A DNA stretch of 64,000 bases, taken from positions 1,054,001 to 1,118,000 of the forward strand of contig NZ_CP134228.1 of the NCBI RefSeq assembly GCF_031656215.1. Direction: 5' to 3'. Numbering within the stretch: the stretch's first letter is position 1; each line of letters starts with the position of its first letter. Below, one piece after another: positions 45,490 to 54,124 of this stretch. This stretch comes from Mesorhizobium koreense. GTDB lineage: Bacteria > Pseudomonadota > Alphaproteobacteria > Rhizobiales > Rhizobiaceae. The position numbers were made by a program, and so were the translations under genes. Below the pieces are notes generated by a model. That model searched no databases and had not been told where the DNA came from. It saw nothing but the letters and a program-made list of their open reading frames with translations.

Positions 45490-47261
45490 AACCGCTCGTC
45501 TTCAACGACACGATCGGCTGGCTGAAAGAAGCGGACGGAGATTGCGGCGTCGTGATCGCGGGAGCCCATGGCTTCGAGGATCTGTGCAGCCGCCGGTTCC
45601 TCACGCTTCTGGCGGACCATATCGCGCAGTCGGGCTCTCCTGTCCTGCAATTCGACTATCCCGGCTGCGGCGATGCCGCGGGCGACCATGCAGCGCCCGG
45701 CCGGGTTGCCGCCTGGGTCGACAGTATAGGCACCGCGGCAGATGAGTTGAAGCGGCAGACGGGCGTCACGCAGGTGATCGTCATCGGCTTCCGGCTCGGC
45801 GCCCTGCTGGCTCCGCTTGCCGTCGAACGCCGGGACGATATTGCGGGTCTTGTGCTTCTCGCACCGCCGGCATCTGGCAAGGCCTATGTCCGTGAGATGA
45901 CGGCGCTGTCGCGCATGATCGACGCGGCGCTGCCATCCAGCGAAACGGGCACGGAGCCGTTCGACGGCCGCACGGTAGCCGGCTTCCGGCTTTCGACCGA
46001 AACGCTTTCCAATCTCGGCGCGCTCGGCTGGCCAGAGGTTGCGCCGGGACCTTCAGGGTTACCGGTGCTGGTCGTGACCTCCTTACAGACGCCGGCGCTG
46101 TCGAAATGGGCGGGCGATTCCGCCGGGTTGCCTGCCAGTGTTGTCTTCGATGAATTCGAAGGCTACGGCCGCCTGATGTGCGACCCGACGGCAAACAGGA
46201 TTCCGGCTTCCGTCATCGAGCGTTGCGCCGACTGGGTCCGTGACCATTCCGGGGAGGGACACTCGGTCAAACCCGTCCTCGACATCGGTGTTCCGGCTCT
46301 CCGGGCTTCCGACTACGAGGAGGAGCCGGTGGTGATCGGGCCCACCCCGAACATATGCGGCGTATTGTGTCGCCCAGCGGGCGGCAGGAAAATCAAGGAT
46401 ACGGTCCTCTTCCTGAATTCAGGCGCGGTGCCACATGTCGGATGGGCACGCGGCACGGTGGAATCGGCCCGGATGCTCGCCACCGAAGGCCTCGCCTCGC
46501 TCAGGATCGATCTTCCCGGTCTCGGCCAGAGTGATGCGCCTCGGGAAGAGCGGCTTTTCCTCTACGATGCGCGCGGCAGCGCCGATGTAAGCTGCGCCAT
46601 CGATTGGCTCGAGCGGAACGGTCTCGTGGGCGTGAGCCTTGCCGGCATCTGTTCGGGCGCGTTTCAGGCATTTCATGCGGCGCGAGCGGACAAGCGTGTC
46701 CACCGGCTGGTCATGATCAATCCTCTTTGCTTTTCCTGGAACAGTTCCTACGCCTTGGACATGACGGTATGGAAAGCATACGAAGCCGCGAAGGCGGATC
46801 GGGAATTTTCCAAGGCCGAACCGCAAGAAACCCGCCGGCCAGAATATCTGTCGGCATTCAAGATGGTGACGTCAAAAAACAGCCGGCTCTTTGTCCGGCG
46901 CGGCCTGGAAGCAATCAAGACGACGCTGGCGAACGCGCGGCCGTCTGCGTTCCTGCATGCGAGGCCGGTGGAACGCTGGATGCGGGATCTCGCCGACCGG
47001 GGGGTGCACGTCCTGATCGCCACCTCCGAAGGCGATCTCAGCCTCAAGGAAATCGACCGGCATTTCGGGCCGGACGGAGAGCGACTGCGAACCATTCCCA
47101 ACATTGGCCGATTACTGCTCCGCCACGCGGATCATACCTTGACGCCGGTCCATGCCCGTCACGCACTGGTTGCCAGGCTGGCCGGCCACATAGGCGATCC
47201 GGATTCGCGACCCGTTCGCAGCGGGTGGAATGGAGATCCCGCGGCGCCGGCCGTGGTTTGA
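45486..47261 (+). CDS. fusion of two alpha/beta hydrolase domains resembling exosortase-associated hydrolases 2 and 1
   Basis: This 591-residue protein has two tandem hydrolase folds. Domain one (about 1-270) has [14 protein letters not shown] and, at the nucleophile elbow, [11 protein letters not shown] with Arg instead of Ser, followed by [15 protein letters not shown]. Domain two (about 290-575) has [15 protein letters not shown], and GICSGAFQ with Cys at the nucleophile place. These two elbows (G.RLGA and G.C.GA) are those I recall from the separate exosortase A-associated hydrolases. Such hydrolases accompany carrier proteins in exopolysaccharide clusters. The gene ends the operon. Confidence 0.82.
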   Translation: MKPLVFNDTIGWLKEADGDCGVVIAGAHGFEDLCSRRFLTLLADHIAQSGSPVLQFDYPGCGDAAGDHAAPGRVAAWVDSIGTAADELKRQTGVTQVIVIGFRLGALLAPLAVERRDDIAGLVLLAPPASGKAYVREMTALSRMIDAALPSSETGTEPFDGRTVAGFRLSTETLSNLGALGWPEVAPGPSGLPVLVVTSLQTPALSKWAGDSAGLPASVVFDEFEGYGRLMCDPTANRIPASVIERCADWVRDHSGEGHSVKPVLDIGVPALRASDYEEEPVVIGPTPNICGVLCRPAGGRKIKDTVLFLNSGAVPHVGWARGTVESARMLATEGLASLRIDLPGLGQSDAPREERLFLYDARGSADVSCAIDWLERNGLVGVSLAGICSGAFQAFHAARADKRVHRLVMINPLCFSWNSSYALDMTVWKAYEAAKADREFSKAEPQETRRPEYLSAFKMVTSKNSRLFVRRGLEAIKTTLANARPSAFLHARPVERWMRDLADRGVHVLIATSEGDLSLKEIDRHFGPDGERLRTIPNIGRLLLRHADHTLTPVHARHALVARLAGHIGDPDSRPVRSGWNGDPAAPAVV

Positions 47262-47319
47262 CGTTCCACTGTGGCGGACCGATGCCATTATCGACGATCG
47301 TTCCGCCTCGTCAGGGGTG

Positions 47320-49380
47320 TCAATGGGTCCGCGGTGGCCATTCCTTCGCAACCATCGTCAGCACATCGTACTGCGCCGCGATTTCGCCTTTCTGGTTGGT
47401 CACCTGGCAATCCCAGCGCACTTCGCCATGATCGGCGTTCTCACGTGGATTGATTTCCTTGCAGGTGAGGCGAACCTGCAGTGTGTCGCCGAAATAGACC
47501 GGCGTCAGGAAGCGCAGGTGATCGACGCCGTAATTGGCGAGCACGGGCCCGGGATTGGGCTCGACAAACAGCCCGGCGGCAAAGGAGGCGATGAGGTAGC
47601 CATGCGCCACCCTATCGTCGAAGAACGGATTGGCCTTGGCCGCCGCTTCGTCCATGTGGGCATAGAAGGTATCGCCCGTGAAATGGGCGAAATGCTCGAC
47701 ATCTTCCTTGGTCACCTGGCGCTTGGCCGTCACCAACTGGTCGCCGATCTTGAGATCCGCCAGCGATTTGCGGAACGGGTGCTCGCCCTCTGCGGTGTCC
47801 GCGCCCTCGATCCAGCGGCCGGTCACGGCCGATAGTAGGCGCGGCGTACCCTGCACGGCGGTGCGCTGCATATAGTGCTTCATTCCGCGTATGCCGCCCA
47901 TTTCCTCGCCGCCGCCGGCACGGCCCGGACCGCCATGGACGAGACCCGCCAGCGGCGAGCCGTGACCTGTCGAACTCTTGGCCGAGCGCCGGTTTCCGAT
48001 CAGTACGCGACCGTGGAACGGGGCCATTCCGATGACGACCTCTTCCGCAACCCTCGGGTCGTCGGTGAATAGCGACGAAACGAGCGACCCTTTGCCGAGT
48101 CTGGCCAGTTCCACGGCCTGATCGAGATCGTCATAAGGCAGCACCGTCGAAACCGGGCCGAAGGCTTCAACGTCATGCACCTTGGTCGCGCCGAACGGGT
48201 TGTCCGCATAGAGCAGGACCGGATTGAGGAAGGCGCCTTTCCCGGCGTCTCCCGACGTGACGCGCACGTCGTCCGGATCGCCGGCGACAATCTCGGCATC
48301 CGACAAAAGATTCCGGATGCGCTCGCGCACTTCTTCGCGTTGGCCGAGCGAGGCAAGCGGTCCCATGCGCGTCGTCTCGTCGCTCGGCAGGCCGAGCGCA
48401 GTCTTGCCGAGTCGGTCACCGAGCGCCTCTACGAGCGCATCGACATGGTCGCGTGGTGCGATCACGCGGCGGATGGCGGTGCATTTCTGCCCCGCCTTCA
48501 CCGTCATCTCGCGGGCGACTTCCTTGACGAAAAGGTCGAACTCCGGCGTACCAGGCCCGGCATCCGGTCCAAGGATAGAGGCGTTCAGGCTGTCGGCCTC
48601 CATGGTGAAGCGTATGGAGTTGGTGATGATCGCCGGATGCGCCTTGAGCTTCCGGCCGGTCGAGGCCGAACCGGTGAAGGTAACCACGTCCTGCCCGATC
48701 ACATGGTCGAGCAATTCGCCGACCGAGCCCGAAATCAACTGCAGCGCGCCTTCGGGCAGTATGCCCGTCTCGACGATCCGCTTCACCATCAATTCGGTAA
48801 GGTAGGCGGTCTGCGAAGCGGGCTTGACGATGCAGGGAACGCCGGCCAGCAGAGTTGGTGAAATCTTCTCCAGCATACCCCAGACGGGGAAGTTGAAAGC
48901 ATTGATGTGGACCGCCACACCCTGCAACGGCGTATAGATGTGCTGCGCGCTGAAGCTGTTGTCCCTTGACAGCAGTTCCACATCACCATCGGTCAGAACG
49001 CGCGCGTTCGGCAGTTCGCGCCGACCCTTCGAGGCGAATGTCAGCATGGTGCCGATGCCGCCCTCGATATCCACCCAGCCATCGGCGCGGGTTGCGCCCG
49101 TGTGCAGGCTCTCGGCGTAGAATTCTTCCTTCTTCTCCATCAGTGCCAGGCCGAGTGCCTTCAGCATGCCGGCGCGTTCGTGGAACGACATGGCGCGCAG
49201 CTTCGGTCCGCCAACGGCGCGCCCATAATTCAGCACTTCCTCGAAATCGAGGCCCTTTGAATCGATCAGGGCAACCGGTTCGCCGGTGGCGGCGTCGAGC
49301 AGCGGCTGGCCGTGGCCGGTACCCTTCGTCCATGCTCCATAGACATAGCTTTCCAACCAACGCGGCGCCATGCTTGCCAT
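47320..49380 (-). CDS. paaZ: PaaZ-type bifunctional aldehyde dehydrogenase / oxepin-CoA hydrolase
   Basis: This 686-residue protein has an N-terminal aldehyde dehydrogenase domain (1-520) with catalytic Cys in GQKCTAIRRV and Glu in FTMEADSLNA. A C-terminal MaoC hydratase domain follows (HFAHFTGDTFYAHMDEAAAK, then RVAHGYLI). This is the PaaZ architecture that opens and oxidises the oxepin-CoA ring in phenylacetate degradation. No other paa gene is in view, so it may be the isolated copy common in rhizobia. It converges on the hydrolase fusion gene. Confidence 0.9.
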   Translation of the reverse strand: MASMAPRWLESYVYGAWTKGTGHGQPLLDAATGEPVALIDSKGLDFEEVLNYGRAVGGPKLRAMSFHERAGMLKALGLALMEKKEEFYAESLHTGATRADGWVDIEGGIGTMLTFASKGRRELPNARVLTDGDVELLSRDNSFSAQHIYTPLQGVAVHINAFNFPVWGMLEKISPTLLAGVPCIVKPASQTAYLTELMVKRIVETGILPEGALQLISGSVGELLDHVIGQDVVTFTGSASTGRKLKAHPAIITNSIRFTMEADSLNASILGPDAGPGTPEFDLFVKEVAREMTVKAGQKCTAIRRVIAPRDHVDALVEALGDRLGKTALGLPSDETTRMGPLASLGQREEVRERIRNLLSDAEIVAGDPDDVRVTSGDAGKGAFLNPVLLYADNPFGATKVHDVEAFGPVSTVLPYDDLDQAVELARLGKGSLVSSLFTDDPRVAEEVVIGMAPFHGRVLIGNRRSAKSSTGHGSPLAGLVHGGPGRAGGGEEMGGIRGMKHYMQRTAVQGTPRLLSAVTGRWIEGADTAEGEHPFRKSLADLKIGDQLVTAKRQVTKEDVEHFAHFTGDTFYAHMDEAAAKANPFFDDRVAHGYLIASFAAGLFVEPNPGPVLANYGVDHLRFLTPVYFGDTLQVRLTCKEINPRENADHGEVRWDCQVTNQKGEIAAQYDVLTMVAKEWPPRTH

Positions 49381-49597
49381 GATTGCCTCCTCGTTCTTCC
49401 ATCCAATCCGACCGAGCGGACCATTTCATGGTCGATCGTGCCAGGGAATTCGTCGGCTAACTTTTGGCGCAGCCGTAAATCGGGTCGTCCACCGCCGGCC
49501 AATCGAAGTGCGGGTATTCATTGACCGGCCGGCCGGTTTATATCACAAGAGGATCGTCCTTGGGAGAGCGTTTCTCATTTGCGGCGTCCGGGCCTGA
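49381..49597. other. intergenic region between paaZ and bioR
   Basis: About 220 bases between two minus-strand genes. It should hold the paaZ promoter; I see no recognisable operator or RNA. Confidence 0.45.
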
Positions 49598-50239
49598 TCA
49601 CGCCTCGTCGGTTGCAGCCGCTGTGATCGCTGCCGAGGCGTAAATATGCGCCTTGAGCAGCCCTGCTGCCCGCTCGAAATCCTTGCTTCTGATGGCGTCC
49701 ACGATACGTCGATGGTCGTGATTTGACCGAGACCGCCAGGAGGTCGAGCGAACGGCGGCAAGTACGATGCGGGAATTGGCAAGACGCAACTGCTCAAGCG
49801 CGATAAGCAGCCGTGGCATACGGCAAGGTTCGACCAAGGCTCGGTGAAAATCGCGGTTTGCCGCTTCCCGTACGGGGAGGGTTTCGGCTTCTTCGCCGGC
49901 CTGCAGGGCCTCCTCGATCGCAGCGATATGCGTGAGTGTCATGCGTAGGACGGCATGACGAAAGGCAAGCAGTTCCAGCGCCGCCCGCATTTCCACTACC
50001 TCGAGGATCGACGCCGCGTCGAGGGGCGCGACACGCATGCCGCGCCGCGGTTCGCTAACAGCAAGGCCCTGCGCCCGTAACATCTGAAATGCCTCGCGCG
50101 CGGGCACATGGCTGGCGCCGAATTCATACGCCACATGGTCCTGCCTGAGCGGCGCGCCCGGCGACAACTCGCCCGAGACGATGCGCTCGGCCAGCGTGGC
50201 GGCGATCCGGGATGCAACGGGGTCGGTTCGGTCATTCAT
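49598..50239 (-). CDS. bioR: GntR-family biotin regulator BioR
   Basis: This 213-residue FadR-subgroup GntR regulator has a winged helix (SRIAATLAERIVSGELSPGAPL, then HVPAREAFQMLRAQGLAV) and an all-helical effector domain (ILEVVEMRAALELLAFRHAV, NRDFHRALVEPCRMPRLL). It is divergent from bioY, and both leaders contain TTATMKATAA-type BioR boxes. BioR represses biotin synthesis and uptake in alphaproteobacteria that lack a BirA repressor. One box overlaps the upstream side of its own start codon, so it is probably autorepressed. Confidence 0.93.
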   Translation of the reverse strand: MNDRTDPVASRIAATLAERIVSGELSPGAPLRQDHVAYEFGASHVPAREAFQMLRAQGLAVSEPRRGMRVAPLDAASILEVVEMRAALELLAFRHAVLRMTLTHIAAIEEALQAGEEAETLPVREAANRDFHRALVEPCRMPRLLIALEQLRLANSRIVLAAVRSTSWRSRSNHDHRRIVDAIRSKDFERAAGLLKAHIYASAAITAAATDEA

Positions 50240-50249
50240 TTATAGATAA
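50240..50249 (-). promoter_or_regulatory. BioR box, bioR side
   Basis: TTATAGATAA fits the BioR consensus TTATMKATAA exactly. It begins one base before the bioR start codon, inside a wider palindrome (TATAGAT and ATCTATA). Binding here would block initiation or early elongation of bioR. Confidence 0.85.
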
Positions 50250-50330
50250 TCTATAGAGATTTCGCGTGCTTTCGGAGATTACCCCCGATACAGTGCCTAT
50301 TGTGATCAATCTCATAGATATTTTCATTTA

Positions 50331-50340
50331 TTATCTATGA
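50331..50340 (+). promoter_or_regulatory. BioR box, bioY side
   Basis: TTATCTATGA matches the BioR consensus at nine of ten positions and lies 16 bases before the bioY start codon. Together with the first box it brackets the divergent promoters. Confidence 0.8.
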
Positions 50341-50356
50341 TTGCAAGGGGTATCTC

Positions 50357-50941
50357 ATGAAAACGGAAGATACATTCAGGCCGGTAAGCTTCAAGCCACT
50401 AGCCTTTCTTCCCGCTGCTCTTCGCACTCCGCTTCTGGTCGTTGCGGGAAGCCTGGTGATGGTGGTTTGCGCAAAGACGACCGTACCGTTCTGGCCTGTG
50501 CCGATGACCATGCAGGTGTTCGGAACGTTCCTTCTGGCCGGCATCGCCGGCGGGCGTCTCGCCGCGGCGATGATTGCACTCTATCTCGTTGAAGGCGCGG
50601 CAGGCCTTCCGGTGTTTGCGAATGCGGCCGACGGCGGCGCCGGTTTTTTGTCGTTGATCGGCCCGACGGGAGGTTATCTCGTCGCCTTTGCGATCGCGGC
50701 ATTCATTTCCGGTGAATGGATCCGGCGCGCCGGGCTCGGGGGGCGCGTCGCGTCGGTGCTGCCGATGCTTGCCGGGCTCGCGCTGATCTACATCCTGGGA
50801 TGCCTGTGGCTGTCGCAATTCGTCGGCTGGGCGAACGCGTGGATGCTCGGAGTGCTGCCCTTTCTTCCGGGCGATCTCCTGAAAGTCTTCCTGGCGGCGG
50901 CCGCAACGATGGTGCTGTCCCGCAAGGCGTGGCGTTTCTGA
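50357..50941 (+). CDS. bioY: biotin transporter substrate-binding subunit BioY
   Basis: This 194-residue membrane protein has about six helices. Conserved BioY features are FWPVPMTMQVFGTFLLAGIAGG near the start, YLVEGAAGLPVFANAADGGAG and GPTGGYLVAF. It is the S component that captures biotin. No bioM or bioN gene is adjacent, so it may function alone or with distant energising subunits. Expression should be shut by BioR when biotin is plentiful. Confidence 0.95.
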   Translation: MKTEDTFRPVSFKPLAFLPAALRTPLLVVAGSLVMVVCAKTTVPFWPVPMTMQVFGTFLLAGIAGGRLAAAMIALYLVEGAAGLPVFANAADGGAGFLSLIGPTGGYLVAFAIAAFISGEWIRRAGLGGRVASVLPMLAGLALIYILGCLWLSQFVGWANAWMLGVLPFLPGDLLKVFLAAAATMVLSRKAWRF

Positions 50942-50965
50942 CGAGCGGCCTACAATCCGCGATGC

Positions 50966-50989
50966 GGTCCGGATCCTTTTGTCCGGACC
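50966..50989 (+). terminator. hairpin after bioY
   Basis: Perfect eight-base arms GGTCCGGA and TCCGGACC surround an eight-base loop, 25 bases past the bioY stop. A T-run is absent downstream, so it may be a weak or factor-assisted terminator. Confidence 0.55.
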
Positions 50990-51045
50990 GGCGGGACTCG
51001 CGCCGGTAAGGAGTTTTCGGTAGAGAAAACGACCGGGGAAAGATC

Positions 51046-51120
51046 ATGCATGCGTATGTGCATCGAGCCGCAGAACCACCAATGCCGGCCTGCCCGGAAG
51101 AACGAAGGAACTGGAAATGA
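51046..51120 (+). CDS. 24-residue upstream ORF coupled to the alcohol dehydrogenase gene
   Basis: ATG at 51046 follows GGGGAAAG and is read for 24 codons (MHAYVHRAAEPPMPACPEER...). Its stop overlaps the dehydrogenase ATG as ATGA. The ribosome site, length and overlap suggest a leader peptide or translational coupler. No homologue is known to me. Confidence 0.45.
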   Translation: MHAYVHRAAEPPMPACPEERRNWK

Positions 51121-52247
51121 AGATCAAGGCGGCCGTCCTGGAGGAAATGGGGCTGGAGCGCCCCTATGCCGGAACCCTGCCCCTCAAGGTGCAGGAAGTC
51201 GATCTGGAGGGACCGGGGCCGGGTGAGGTGCTGGTGAAGATGGCGGTCGCTGGCCTTTGCCATTCGGACCTGTCGGTGATCGACGGCAATCGTCCGCGGC
51301 CGCTGCCGATGGTGCTGGGACACGAGGCGTCCGGCGTCGTCGAGGAAGTGGGGGAATATGTCGACGACCTCAAGCCGGGCGATCACGTGGTTTTCGTCTT
51401 TGTGCCGAGTTGCGGCCATTGCGCCGCCTGTTCGGAAGGCCGGCCGGCGCTTTGCGAACCGGGCGCCGTCCACAACGGCAAGGGCGATCTCCTGAGCGGT
51501 GCCATCCGCCTTTCCCGCCGGGGCAGTGAGAAGCTCCTCCACCATATCGGCGTGTCCTCCTTCGCCGAATACGCGACGGTTTCGCGACGCTCGCTCGTCA
51601 AGATCGATCCCGAACTGCCGCTCGACGTGGCGGGTCTCATCGGCTGCGCGGTGTTGACGGGAGCCGGCGCCGTCTTCAACACGGGCGATGTCAGGCCAGG
51701 CGGCTCCGTGGCCGTGGTCGGTCTCGGGGGGGTGGGACTGGCCGCCCTCCTCGGGGCGGTCGCGGCTGGGGCCGAGACCATCGTCGCCGTCGACCGGCTC
51801 GATTCCAAGCTCGATTTCGCGAAACAGGTCGGCGCGACGCACGCTTTCAACGCGGACGATCCCGACATTGTGGAAAAGATACGGGAAGCCACCAGAGGCG
51901 GCGTTGAAGCCGCATTGGAATTCGCCGGATCGGTCAAGGCGCTTGAACTGGCCTATAAGATCACCCGCCGCGGCGGCACAACCGTGACGGCGGGCCTGCC
52001 GCATCCCCAGGCCATGCTATCGCTGCCGGCCGTCTCTCTGGTCGCCGAGGAGCGCACCCTCAAGGGGAGCTATATCGGCTCCGGCGTGCCGTCGCGCGAC
52101 ATTCCGCGGTTTCTTGCCCTTTACAAGCGGGGCAAGTTGCCGGTGGACCGGCTGCTTACGCACCGCCTCAAGCTCGATGACATCAACGAGGGCTTCGATC
52201 GGCTGGCCGACGGCTCGGCAATTCGGCAGATCGTGGAATTCGCCTGA
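51117..52247 (+). CDS. zinc-dependent alcohol dehydrogenase (MDR family, class III-like)
   Basis: This 376-residue medium-chain dehydrogenase has catalytic zinc ligands in GLCHSDLSVIDG and GHEASGVVEEVG. The structural zinc lobe is in SCGHCAACSEGRPALCEPG, and the Rossmann motif is VVGLGGVGLAALLGAV, followed by GAETIVAVDRLDSKL. The long form with HNGKGDLLSG inserts resembles class III or aryl/alkyl alcohol dehydrogenases rather than the threonine type. Substrate is unknown. It may be part of the same catabolic supply as the GMC and hydroxyacid dehydrogenases, though these face it. Confidence 0.9.
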   Translation: MKIKAAVLEEMGLERPYAGTLPLKVQEVDLEGPGPGEVLVKMAVAGLCHSDLSVIDGNRPRPLPMVLGHEASGVVEEVGEYVDDLKPGDHVVFVFVPSCGHCAACSEGRPALCEPGAVHNGKGDLLSGAIRLSRRGSEKLLHHIGVSSFAEYATVSRRSLVKIDPELPLDVAGLIGCAVLTGAGAVFNTGDVRPGGSVAVVGLGGVGLAALLGAVAAGAETIVAVDRLDSKLDFAKQVGATHAFNADDPDIVEKIREATRGGVEAALEFAGSVKALELAYKITRRGGTTVTAGLPHPQAMLSLPAVSLVAEERTLKGSYIGSGVPSRDIPRFLALYKRGKLPVDRLLTHRLKLDDINEGFDRLADGSAIRQIVEFA

Positions 52248-52302
52248 GAGAGGAAGGGCGGCGGCGCTTTCAGGGCGTTGCATTGGTCTTCGGATAGGGC
52301 GA

Positions 52303-52447
52303 TTTACCCCCACCCCTAACCCCTCCCCACAAGGGGAGGGGGACTCTACTCCGGCGCCGCATGGCGCAAACGTTGAAGATTTTAGCTGGGAAAGCGATGC
52401 CGGCGTCTCCCTCCCCCTTGTGGGGAGGGGTTAGGGGTGGGGGTAAA
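52303..52447. repeat. 145-base element with long terminal inverted repeats
   Basis: The left end reads TTTACCCCCACCCCTAACC and continues to 52343. The right end (52407-52447) is its inverse, identical over at least 33 bases. Each end also folds on itself (CCCCTCCCC against GGGGAGGGG around ACAA). The element lies between two convergent genes. It looks like a miniature repeat of the kind common in rhizobia, with a unique centre of about 63 bases. Confidence 0.8.
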
Positions 52448-52495
52448 GGCCCACGCAAATTCCATATGCGGTCGCCCTAAACTCTCGATGGGCTA

Positions 52496-54124
52496 TCACC
52501 CCCGCGCGTCCGCGAGGATCATCTCGGATGCCTTTTCGGCGATCATGATGACCGGCGAGTTGGTGTTGCCCGAGGTGATGGTCGGCATGATCGAGGCGTC
52601 GACCACGCGGAGCGCACCGATGCCTTGGACACGGAGCCGTGCATCCACCACCGCCTGCGGATCGCTGCCCATCTTGCAGGTGCCGACCGGGTGGAAAATG
52701 GTCGTACCGATATCGCCCGCCTTCTCCGCAAGCTCCTCGTCGCTCTGGAATTTCTCGCCAGGCAGCATCTCGCTCGGCTGGAAGGGGGCGATCGCCTTGG
52801 TCCTCATCAGCTCGCGCGTGAGCTTAAGCGACCGCACGGCGACGGCACGATCGTTCGGCGCCGACAGATAGTTCGGCCGGATGAGAGGGTGGGCGTCCGC
52901 TTTCACTTCCGTCATGTGGATCGAGCCACGGCTTTCGGGCCTCAGATTGCAGACCGACGCGGTGACGGCGGGAAAGGGATGCAGCGGGTCGCCGAGCTTG
53001 TCGGTCGAGAGCGGCTGGACATGGTATTCGAGGTCGGGCGTTTCGAGACGCGGGTTGCTTTTGGTGAAGATCCCGAACTGGCTCGGCGCCATGGAAAGCG
53101 GTCCTGACTGGAATAGTGCGTATTCGAGGCCGATCGCCGCCTTGCCGAACAGGCTGTTGACACGCTGGTTCAGCGTGCGGCCATTGCCGAGCCTGTAGAT
53201 CGTGCGCAGCTGCAAATGATCCTGTAGGTTCTCGCCGACGCCGGGGAGTTCCCTGACGGGATCGATGCCGAGTGCCTGGAGGATGTCGCCCCTGCCGATA
53301 CCCGACAATTCCAAGAGCTTCGGCGTGTTGACCGCGCCGGCCGCCAGGATGATCTCGCCTTTCGCGGTTGCGGTCGCGGCTTGGCCGCCTTGCGTGAATT
53401 CGACGTGTTTTGCGCGGCCGTTCTCCAGGACGATGCGCTCGGTGAGCGCGCCGGTGATCAGCCGCAAATTGGGTCGGGAAAGAGCGGGCCGCAGGAACGC
53501 TTTTGCGGTACTCCAGCGGATGCCGCGCTTCTGGTTGACTTCGAAATAGCCTGCACCTTCGTTAGTGCCCTTGTTGAAGTCGTCGGTTTCGGGAATGCCG
53601 AGTTCCTTCGCGGCCTCGAGGAAACTGTCGAGGATCGGCCAGGAGAGCCGCTGCTTCTCCACGCGCCATTCGCCGCCTGAGCCGTGCAGATCGCCCGAGC
53701 CGCGCCAATTGTCCTCCGATTTCCTGAAATAAGGCAACACGTCGTCCCAGCCCCAGCCGGCATTGCCTTGCTGGCGCCAGCCGTCGTAGTCGTTGGCCTG
53801 GCCGCGCATGTAGATCATGCCGTTGATGGACGAGCAGCCGCCCAGGACCTTGCCGCGAGGATAGGCGAGCGAGCGGCCGTTCAGCCCCTTGTCTGGCTCG
53901 GTGCGCATCATCCAGTCGGTGCGCGGATTGCCCATGCAGTAGAGATAGCCGATGGGGATATGGATCCAGCGCCAGCTGTCCTTGCCGCCGGCTTCGAGCA
54001 GCAAAACTCGGTTCTTCGGGTCGGCGGAAAGCCGATTGGCGAGCACGCAACCGGCCGAACCGGCGCCGACGACGATGTAATCGTATTCGCCTTCGCTTTT
54101 CCGACCTTCTTCCGTTGCGCTCAT
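52496..54124 (-). CDS. GMC-family FAD oxidoreductase (choline dehydrogenase-like)
   Basis: This 542-residue GMC flavoenzyme has YDYIVVGAGSAGCVLANRLS as the ADP-binding fold, the GMC signature PRGKVLGGCSSINGMIYMRG, a second signature around ILAAGAVNTPKLLELSGIG, and the C-terminal HPVGTCKMG and NTNSPVIMIAE. It oxidises an alcohol using FAD, but choline is not certain: no betaine genes are adjacent. Its gene overlaps the hydroxyacid dehydrogenase gene upstream as ATGA, so the two likely share a transcript. Confidence 0.88.
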   Translation of the reverse strand: MSATEEGRKSEGEYDYIVVGAGSAGCVLANRLSADPKNRVLLLEAGGKDSWRWIHIPIGYLYCMGNPRTDWMMRTEPDKGLNGRSLAYPRGKVLGGCSSINGMIYMRGQANDYDGWRQQGNAGWGWDDVLPYFRKSEDNWRGSGDLHGSGGEWRVEKQRLSWPILDSFLEAAKELGIPETDDFNKGTNEGAGYFEVNQKRGIRWSTAKAFLRPALSRPNLRLITGALTERIVLENGRAKHVEFTQGGQAATATAKGEIILAAGAVNTPKLLELSGIGRGDILQALGIDPVRELPGVGENLQDHLQLRTIYRLGNGRTLNQRVNSLFGKAAIGLEYALFQSGPLSMAPSQFGIFTKSNPRLETPDLEYHVQPLSTDKLGDPLHPFPAVTASVCNLRPESRGSIHMTEVKADAHPLIRPNYLSAPNDRAVAVRSLKLTRELMRTKAIAPFQPSEMLPGEKFQSDEELAEKAGDIGTTIFHPVGTCKMGSDPQAVVDARLRVQGIGALRVVDASIMPTITSGNTNSPVIMIAEKASEMILADARG

